DNA of 47,991 nt from an uncultured Alphaproteobacteria bacterium (GTDB lineage Bacteria; Pseudomonadota; Alphaproteobacteria; HIMB59). Location of the stretch: the NCBI GenBank assembly GCA_902527545.1, contig CABZPR010000008.1:1-47991 (forward strand), written 5' to 3'. Below are positions 42,573 to 47,991 of this stretch, one piece after another (position 1 is the first letter of the stretch; each line of letters starts with the position of its first letter). The notes under the pieces are model-generated. The model was not told the DNA's origin. It did not search any database and was given only the letters and a program-made list of their open reading frames with translations. The translations under genes and the position numbers were made by a program.

Positions 42573-43328
42573 GTGATTTTAAGTAATCTTCCAACATTAA
42601 CTTTTTTTTATATTTTATTAGCATATTTTATTGGTGGCATTACCCAAGGAATACTTGGTGTTGGACTAATCACAGTTGTAATTTCTTTACTCTCATTTGT
42701 CGTGGATGTAAAAGAAACAATAGCTCTTGTTATAATACCAACAATTATTACTAGTTTTTTTCAGATGATAAATGGAAATAATTTGAGGAAAATTTCTATT
42801 GATACGAAATTTTTTTTAATCTTTTCAACTCTAATCATTATTCCAGGAGTAATTTTACTTAAAACACTGCAATCGGATTTAATTTTAATATTTATAGCTA
42901 TTTTACTATTTGTTAATTCTTCACTTTTTTTATCAAATAGAATTATTTCAATACCTAATCATAAAAGTTCAATAATTCAATCGATAACAGGATCTTTTAA
43001 TGGATTTATTATTGGTCTAACAAGTATTTATACCATGCCTTTTGTATTTTTATTACAATCACTAAAATATGATAAAGAAAAAACTGTTCAATTTATGGGA
43101 TTGGCTTTTTTACTTTATAGTTTAATGCAATTTTTTTCTTTTATATTTTTAAAGCTAATAAATATGAGCACTATTATTCCCTCATTAATTGTATCCATAC
43201 CAGTTGTAATAGGTTTTTTTTTAGGAAAAATAATTAGAGGATACGTTTCAGAAATATTATTCAAAAAATTATTTTATATTATGTTATTGTTGATGAGTGG
43301 GGTAATTTTAATTAATGCTCTTTTGTAA
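42573..43328 (+). CDS. TauE/SafE-family membrane transporter
   Basis: A 251-residue protein with about eight membrane helices in two TauE/SafE repeats. The first repeat opens with AYFIGGITQGILGVGLITVV near 17-36, which carries the family's glycine-rich G-x-x-x-G-x-G-G-G-type signature in a relaxed form, and the second with SITGSFNGFIIGLTSIYTMPF near 131-151. The family exports organosulfonates, sulfite or related anions, among other roles. The start is GTG at 42573, preceded directly by an in-frame stop. It is convergent with the membrane gene at 43339. Confidence 0.87.
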   Translation: MILSNLPTLTFFYILLAYFIGGITQGILGVGLITVVISLLSFVVDVKETIALVIIPTIITSFFQMINGNNLRKISIDTKFFLIFSTLIIIPGVILLKTLQSDLILIFIAILLFVNSSLFLSNRIISIPNHKSSIIQSITGSFNGFIIGLTSIYTMPFVFLLQSLKYDKEKTVQFMGLAFLLYSLMQFFSFIFLKLINMSTIIPSLIVSIPVVIGFFLGKIIRGYVSEILFKKLFYIMLLLMSGVILINALL

Positions 43329-43338
43329 TTGAAGCTGA

Positions 43339-43884
43339 TTAATTACCTGTAGTTCCATCTATCCTATTTGTGCTGTAAATAACACCAAGCATAAAAACAA
43401 CAACTGAGGATGGAAATAAGAAATAACCAATAGTATAAGTATCTGGATAATACTGCATACCTATGTACAGAACAAATCCATTAACTAGACAAATTAAAAG
43501 GAATGCATAATTGGTTCCACTTTCGCTTAAAAATAATGAAAAAGATTTAAAGAGAGAAACTATTGCTAATAATATAAAAATAATTGCGATTATATAATTC
43601 AATATTAATGATAGTCCTAGAATTGTTATATAAAAAGGTTCACTAAGATAGAAAAGGACCGATATTACTAAGCAAAGAAAGGGGAATACTTTATTAATAT
43701 TAATGTTTAGAACTACTGAGACTACTGCACATGCAAAGGCAATGGCAGGAATGATGTTTAAAAAAATACCTGATGACTCTGTATACGTGTAATCCTCTAA
43801 AGACTCCCAAGGCAGGACCATTGAAAGAAACATCATAATAATAGACGAATAAACAAATTTTTTGCCTGTATTAGTCAAAATCAT
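43339..43884 (-). CDS. Integral membrane protein, function unknown
   Basis: A 181-residue protein with five to six predicted membrane helices (about 8-22, 38-58, 66-84, 86-110, 124-142 and 150-170). I see no family motif, cofactor site or signal peptide. Charged residues are few and lie in short loops. It is transcribed alone between two genes of the other strand. It has the composition of its neighbours, so I see no sign of recent transfer. Confidence 0.68.
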   Translation of the reverse strand: MILTNTGKKFVYSSIIMMFLSMVLPWESLEDYTYTESSGIFLNIIPAIAFACAVVSVVLNININKVFPFLCLVISVLFYLSEPFYITILGLSLILNYIIAIIFILLAIVSLFKSFSLFLSESGTNYAFLLICLVNGFVLYIGMQYYPDTYTIGYFLFPSSVVVFMLGVIYSTNRIDGTTGN

Positions 43885-43925
43885 ATGTTATTTATAACAA
43901 ATACAGTCTTTTTAGCAAAATTATT

Positions 43926-45074
43926 ATGAGATTAGATAACTGCTTAAATTTTAAAGATTTCAGGAAGTTAGCCAAAAAAAAACTTCCATCTCCCGTATTC
44001 CATTATATCGATGGTGCTGCAGATGATGAAGTAACATATAGAAGAAATACATCGGCCTTTGATGATGTTGATTTAATACCAAACGTATTAAGAGGTGTAA
44101 AAGATGTTGATTTATCTACAACTATTTTTGGAAAAAAAATAGATTTACCTTTTTATTGTTCACCAACGGCTCTCCAGAGAATATTTCATTACGAGGGAGA
44201 AAGAGCAGTAGCTAAGGCAGCTCAAAAATTTAATACTATGTTTGGTGTTTCTTCTTTGGCTACAGTAAGTATAGAGGAAATCTCAAACCTCGTGGATACG
44301 CCAAAGATGTTTCAATTTTATTATCACAAAGATAAGGGATTAAACAATTCAATTCTTCAAAGAGCAAAAGATGCTAATTTCGATGTTATGGCCTTGACTG
44401 TAGATACTATAACTGGCGGCAATAGAGAAAGAGACATAAGAACTGGTTTTACATCACCTCCTAAATTTACTTTATCAAGCATATTCAGCTATGTTACTAA
44501 ACCAACATGGGCAATTAATTATTTAACTAAAGGTAAATTTGAACTTCCACACCTTCAAGATTATGTACAAGAGGGTACTAATACAGCTATCTCAATTGGT
44601 AATTACTTTTCTACTATGCTCGATCAAGATATGAATTGGAAAGATGCTGAAAAATTATGTTCTGATTGGGGTGGTCATTTCGCATTAAAAGGAATACTAA
44701 GTGTAGAAGATGCAAAAAGAGCAGTGGATATTGGATGTACTGGAATTGTTGTATCTAATCACGGGGGAAGGCAATTAGATGGGGCGAGATCACCTTTTGA
44801 TCAGTTAGCTGATATAGTTGAAGCAGTAGGAGATAGAGTAGATGTAATTTGTGAAGGGGGTATTCAAAGAGGTACTCATATGCTTAAAGCTTTGTCATTG
44901 GGAGCTAAAGCTTGTGCTGGAGGAAGACTTTATTTATATGCATTGGCAGCTGCTGGACAAGTAGGTGTAGAAAAAGCTTTAAGTATCTATAAAACAGAGT
45001 TGGAACGAGATATGAAGTTGATGGGCTGTAAAAAAATATCTGACCTTTCAACAAATAATATTAAATTTAAGTAA
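43926..45074 (+). CDS. lldD: FMN-dependent 2-hydroxyacid dehydrogenase (LldD-like)
   Basis: A 382-residue barrel of the L-lactate dehydrogenase/glycolate oxidase/mandelate dehydrogenase family, which oxidises an L-2-hydroxyacid to the 2-oxoacid with FMN. Features include RKLAKKKLPSPVFHYIDGAADDE near 14-36, the FMN-site block YCSPTALQRIFHYEGE near 78, and the active-site motif VSNHGGRQLDGARSP with catalytic His279 and substrate Arg282, then VICEGGIQRGTHMLKALSLGA. Electrons would pass to the respiratory chain or to oxygen. No lactate permease is adjacent. L-lactate or glycolate are the likely substrates; the exact one is uncertain. Confidence 0.93.
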   Translation: MRLDNCLNFKDFRKLAKKKLPSPVFHYIDGAADDEVTYRRNTSAFDDVDLIPNVLRGVKDVDLSTTIFGKKIDLPFYCSPTALQRIFHYEGERAVAKAAQKFNTMFGVSSLATVSIEEISNLVDTPKMFQFYYHKDKGLNNSILQRAKDANFDVMALTVDTITGGNRERDIRTGFTSPPKFTLSSIFSYVTKPTWAINYLTKGKFELPHLQDYVQEGTNTAISIGNYFSTMLDQDMNWKDAEKLCSDWGGHFALKGILSVEDAKRAVDIGCTGIVVSNHGGRQLDGARSPFDQLADIVEAVGDRVDVICEGGIQRGTHMLKALSLGAKACAGGRLYLYALAAAGQVGVEKALSIYKTELERDMKLMGCKKISDLSTNNIKFK

Positions 45075-45145
45075 ATTAAATTATAGTTACTCTCGTTGTC
45101 ACTAATCTTAAAGATTTTATAATATAAACTGTTTAATAGAATCGT

Positions 45146-46201
45146 ATGTTCATCAAATTATTATTAAAATCAGTATTTATATATTTATTTGCTTTAAATT
45201 TGCATGCACATGATCCAAAAAATTGTGACGTGCTTCAAAACTATGACTTTTCAGGTTTTGAAAGCTGGAAAATTGAAGTTGTAAATAGATCGAACGAATT
45301 TGGGCTAGATGAGGATTTTGTATCAAAATTAATTGCGCCATATGAGGTAAATAAAAGAGTTATTGAAAATGATAAGTGCCAGCCAGAATTTACTTTAACT
45401 TTTTCGGAATATATTGAAAAAAGAAATTCTGACACAAGAATTCAAAATGGTCTTAATAATAAAAGTAAATACAGTAATTTATTAAATAAAATTGATAAAC
45501 ATTATAATGTTCAATCAAGATTTATTTTATCTATATGGGGTTTAGAAACTGCTTACGGAAAAATTACAGGCAATTATCCTGTATTAGAAAGTCTTTTAAC
45601 TATGTCATATGACGAGAGAAGAAGACGATACTTCACTAAAGAATTATATAATGCACTAAAAATTCTTGAGCAAGGACACATTAATGTTGCTAATTTCAAA
45701 GGTTCTTGGGCAGGAGCAATGGGTCAAAATCAATTTATGCCTTCAAGTTTTTTAAACTACGCTCAAGATTTTAATAATGATGGCAAGAAGGATATTTGGA
45801 CTGACACAGAGGACTCACTCGCTTCTATTGCAAGATATCTTCAAGGAGTAGGTTCAAACAAATGGGATCCAAATTACACTTGGGGTAGAGAAGTTATCCC
45901 CCCAGAAAATGTAAAATCTTTAGAGCCTAAATTGTTTGTAAAAAGAGAAAAAGGTTGTTTAGCAGTTAAAAAATTATCAAAGAAATTACCTTTAAATGAA
46001 TTTAGACTAATGAATTTTAAAAAGATGAATGGTAATTCTCTAGATAATTTAGATATTAATAGCTATCTATTAAGGATGGGTAGGGAAGAGGGTGATTACA
46101 GGTATTTTATTGTTTATGATAATTATTTAAATATTCTCTCATACAACTGTTCTAACTATTATGGTCTTTCTGTTGGATTGCTAAGTGATAAATTTAAATA
46201 A
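45146..46201 (+). CDS. mltB: Lytic murein transglycosylase, MltB family
   Basis: A 351-residue SLT_2-type enzyme that cleaves glycan strands in the periplasm with formation of anhydro-muramyl ends. Residues 1-21 form a signal peptide (ending NLHA). The domain has ILSIWGLETAYGKITGNYP near 127-145 with catalytic Glu134, GSWAGAMGQNQFMPSSF near 188-204, FNNDGKKDIW near 211-220 and ARYLQGVGSNKW near 231-242. There is no lipobox, unlike E. coli MltB. It is the first gene of a wall set, overlapping the RlpA-like gene by 17 bases. Confidence 0.93.
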   Translation: MFIKLLLKSVFIYLFALNLHAHDPKNCDVLQNYDFSGFESWKIEVVNRSNEFGLDEDFVSKLIAPYEVNKRVIENDKCQPEFTLTFSEYIEKRNSDTRIQNGLNNKSKYSNLLNKIDKHYNVQSRFILSIWGLETAYGKITGNYPVLESLLTMSYDERRRRYFTKELYNALKILEQGHINVANFKGSWAGAMGQNQFMPSSFLNYAQDFNNDGKKDIWTDTEDSLASIARYLQGVGSNKWDPNYTWGREVIPPENVKSLEPKLFVKREKGCLAVKKLSKKLPLNEFRLMNFKKMNGNSLDNLDINSYLLRMGREEGDYRYFIVYDNYLNILSYNCSNYYGLSVGLLSDKFK

Positions 46202-46958
46202 TATTAATAAAATACTGTTTTTAATAATTTTATCATCATGTACAATTACGTCTATTGATACTGTAGATGATAAAAAAATTGAAGAAGAGGTTGAAACTCA
46301 AGAATACTTTAAAAAATCAGAAGTTATTATATCACCACTTGATGACTACAATATTGAGCTAAGTGTTATGGAAAAGTTTGTTACAGATGAAAGAATTAAA
46401 GGCAATAATATCCATCATTCTAATTTGCCTATACCAAGCGTGGTAAAACTGTCAGATCCTAGTAACTTAGATAACAATATTATTGTCAGAAACATTAAGT
46501 TAGATACTGAAAATAGGCTTTCATTAAGTCAAGAGATTATTGATAAAATATCACTAAATACAAAAGTATATTTAGAATATTTAAAAGATGAATCAATAAT
46601 TCTAAGAAATGTTGTCGACTCAAAAGAAGAGAGCAAGGTAAAGATGGATGATACAGAAATTTCATTTGAACAGTTAGATCAAGATCAAACTGAAATCAGT
46701 GAAAAACTTGATTATGAGAAAATTAAAACTCTAGATATAAAAAATTCTATGAAACAAAACACTATATTAGTTGAAATTTATAAAGATATAAATCTTGCAA
46801 AGCTTAAAACTAATAAAATCAAGAATTTAGGATTGTTTTATGAAGAAAATGAAGAGGGAGTTAAGGTTTTTGCTGGCCCATTTCTAAAGAGTGATATAAG
46901 TCTTAAGTTAGATTTTCTAATTAAAAATGGATATTTGAATGCAAAAAAAACCCCTTAA
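46185..46958 (+). CDS. RlpA-like lipoprotein with degenerate barrel and C-terminal SPOR domain
   Basis: A 257-residue lipoprotein. The lipobox ILSSC gives lipidated Cys19. Residues about 60-120 recall the second half of the RlpA double-psi barrel: NLPIPSVVKLSDPSNLDNNI then VRNIKL and LSQEIIDKI, matching LPLPSYVRVTNL-x-NGRSV, VRVNDRGPF and the LS-x-A-A-x-x-L helix. The catalytic first half (YG-x-x-F-x-G-x-x-TA-x-GE) and the DRGPF aspartate are absent. Residues 190-257 form a SPOR-like peptidoglycan-binding domain with VKVFAGPF. The start is GTG at 46185. Between mltB and dacC is the usual alphaproteobacterial place for rlpA, so this is likely a catalytically dead RlpA. Confidence 0.78.
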   Translation: MINLNNINKILFLIILSSCTITSIDTVDDKKIEEEVETQEYFKKSEVIISPLDDYNIELSVMEKFVTDERIKGNNIHHSNLPIPSVVKLSDPSNLDNNIIVRNIKLDTENRLSLSQEIIDKISLNTKVYLEYLKDESIILRNVVDSKEESKVKMDDTEISFEQLDQDQTEISEKLDYEKIKTLDIKNSMKQNTILVEIYKDINLAKLKTNKIKNLGLFYEENEEGVKVFAGPFLKSDISLKLDFLIKNGYLNAKKTP

Positions 46959-47991
46959 TTTATTATTTATAGCAATAATTATTCTATTTCCTAAACAATC
47001 TCTTTCTATTGAAAGTTTGGCAAAAACGGCGCTTGTTATCGATTTATCAACAAACGAAGTTCTTTTAGAAAAAAACTCTAAAGCCAAAACATATCCATCA
47101 AGTATGACCAAGATAATGACCGCTCTTGTAGCCTTTGAAAAAATCAAAAATGGTACTTTATCATTAGATCAAGAGTTTTTAGTAAGTAAAAAGGCATGGA
47201 AAATGGGCGGGTCAAAGATGTTTATAGAGGTAGACAAAAGAGTAAAAGTTTATGATTTGTTACTAGGAATCATTGTTCAGAGCGGAAATGATGCCTCGAT
47301 TGCTTTAGCAGAGGGTATATCTGGCTCTGAGGAAATTTTTGCTATTGAAATGAATAATTTAGGCAAAAAAATAGGACTCACAGAGACTAATTTTACAAAT
47401 AGCAGTGGCTGGCCTGATGACAATCATTACACTACAGCTGAAGATCTTGCTAAAATAGCTCAGTACACGATTGAAAATCATTATGAATTATATCAAATGT
47501 ACAAATTAAGTGATTTTACATACAGCGGGATCAAACAAGATAACAGAAATCCACTCCTATATACATTTGAGGGGTCTGATGGCTTTAAAACAGGTTATAC
47601 AGAAGCAGCTGGCTACGGTTTGGTTGGATCTGCCGAAAGAGGGGATAGACGCCTGATTATTGTTCTAAATGGACTAGACTCTTCCAAATCAAGGGCCCAG
47701 GAGTCACTAAGATTAATGGATTGGGGTTTCAATAATTTTCAATTAGTAGATTTTTTTAAAAAAAATGAAGTTATTCAAGAAGTTGATACTTGGCTAGGTA
47801 AAGACGACAAAGTAGACCTAGTTGCTTTAAACGATATAAGTGTGAGCATTCCAAAAGCACAATTATCTTCTGCTAAAGTTAATGTGATAGTAGAGGAGCC
47901 TATTGCAACTCCTATTCAAAAAGGTGACCAAATAGCCAAACTTCAAATATCGTTTGCTGATAAGAATACTGAATTTCCTTTATTTTCAGGT
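46939..47991 (+). CDS. dacC: D-alanyl-D-alanine carboxypeptidase (PBP5/6 type), cut by window end
   Basis: The first 351 codons of a low-molecular-mass penicillin-binding protein that trims the terminal D-Ala from peptidoglycan. A signal peptide covers about 1-24. The active-site motifs are all present: Ser55-x-x-Lys58 in PSSMTK, Ser115-Gly-Asn117 in QSGNDAS and Lys217-Thr-Gly in GFKTGYTEAAGYG. The C-terminal beta domain starts near 275 (DTWLGKDDKVDLVA) and runs off the edge, so the membrane-binding tail is not visible. The ATG at 46939 lies 20 bases inside the RlpA-like gene, so the three wall genes are one operon. Confidence 0.95.
   Translation, partial: MQKKPLNLLFIAIIILFPKQSLSIESLAKTALVIDLSTNEVLLEKNSKAKTYPSSMTKIMTALVAFEKIKNGTLSLDQEFLVSKKAWKMGGSKMFIEVDKRVKVYDLLLGIIVQSGNDASIALAEGISGSEEIFAIEMNNLGKKIGLTETNFTNSSGWPDDNHYTTAEDLAKIAQYTIENHYELYQMYKLSDFTYSGIKQDNRNPLLYTFEGSDGFKTGYTEAAGYGLVGSAERGDRRLIIVLNGLDSSKSRAQESLRLMDWGFNNFQLVDFFKKNEVIQEVDTWLGKDDKVDLVALNDISVSIPKAQLSSAKVNVIVEEPIATPIQKGDQIAKLQISFADKNTEFPLFSG

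Noticed and set aside
1-47991. Mobile elements, CRISPR arrays, prophage or restriction/defence islands
   Set aside because: I saw no transposase, integrase, repeat-spacer array, inverted-repeat ends or toxin-antitoxin pair, and gene composition is even throughout.

Overview
The window is very AT-rich (about 30% GC by eye), gene-dense and has short gaps, frequent gene overlaps and almost no non-coding DNA. There is one tRNA, and I see no insertion sequence, phage, integrase or CRISPR array. Together with the gene set (glycine-betaine-type uptake with a fused double permease, BKACE, enolase-superfamily and aminomethyltransferase-like enzymes, MltB/RlpA/DacC wall genes, DUF2061, DUF502), this suggests a streamlined marine alphaproteobacterium of the SAR11/HIMB59/AEGEAN-169 type. 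That placement is inference; no rRNA is present to test it.

Bases 1-22135 are mostly catabolic and transport genes. A plus-strand cluster (aldehyde dehydrogenase, VOC protein, homocysteine-methyltransferase-like protein; 917-3666) meets a five-gene minus-strand operon (iron-type alcohol dehydrogenase, amidase, DMT exporter, a second methyltransferase-like protein, enolase-superfamily enzyme; 9292-3670). Next comes a quaternary-amine/sulfonium uptake locus: a divergent ATPase (11289-10255), a 707-residue double permease, and, translationally linked to it, a DMSO-reductase-family molybdoenzyme, a GcvT-like folate methyltransferase and a short-chain dehydrogenase (11387-17830). A BKACE enzyme (minus), a secreted betaine-type binding protein and a malonyl-CoA synthetase follow. 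I read the central locus as a pathway that imports a methylated zwitterion, reduces an oxide and then demethylates it. The molybdoenzyme carries the tyrosine associated with S-oxide preference, so an oxidised sulfonium such as DMSOP is one candidate substrate. This is a hypothesis.

Bases 22149-33513 mix cofactor and RNA-modification genes: HDAC-like amidohydrolase, BioY, AroQ, a YnjBCD-type ABC importer (predicted thiamine), NadE, Cfa, ThiL, MnmH, then a run of small envelope or unknown proteins (DUF3108, duplicated DUF2061, a membrane protein, a DUF6494-like protein).

Bases 33519-47991 are largely housekeeping: DUF502, RecG divergent from SdhE-Mfd with overlapping start codons, a 2-oxoglutarate/Fe(II) oxygenase, a glycine-zipper lipoprotein, a heme-oxygenase-like ABM protein, tRNA-Ser(UGA), a TauE/SafE permease, an FMN-dependent 2-hydroxyacid dehydrogenase, and a wall-remodelling set MltB / degenerate RlpA / DacC, the last cut by the window end.

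Many starts are TTG or GTG, and only some genes have clear Shine-Dalgarno sequences. No gene-free stretch exceeds 300 bases.
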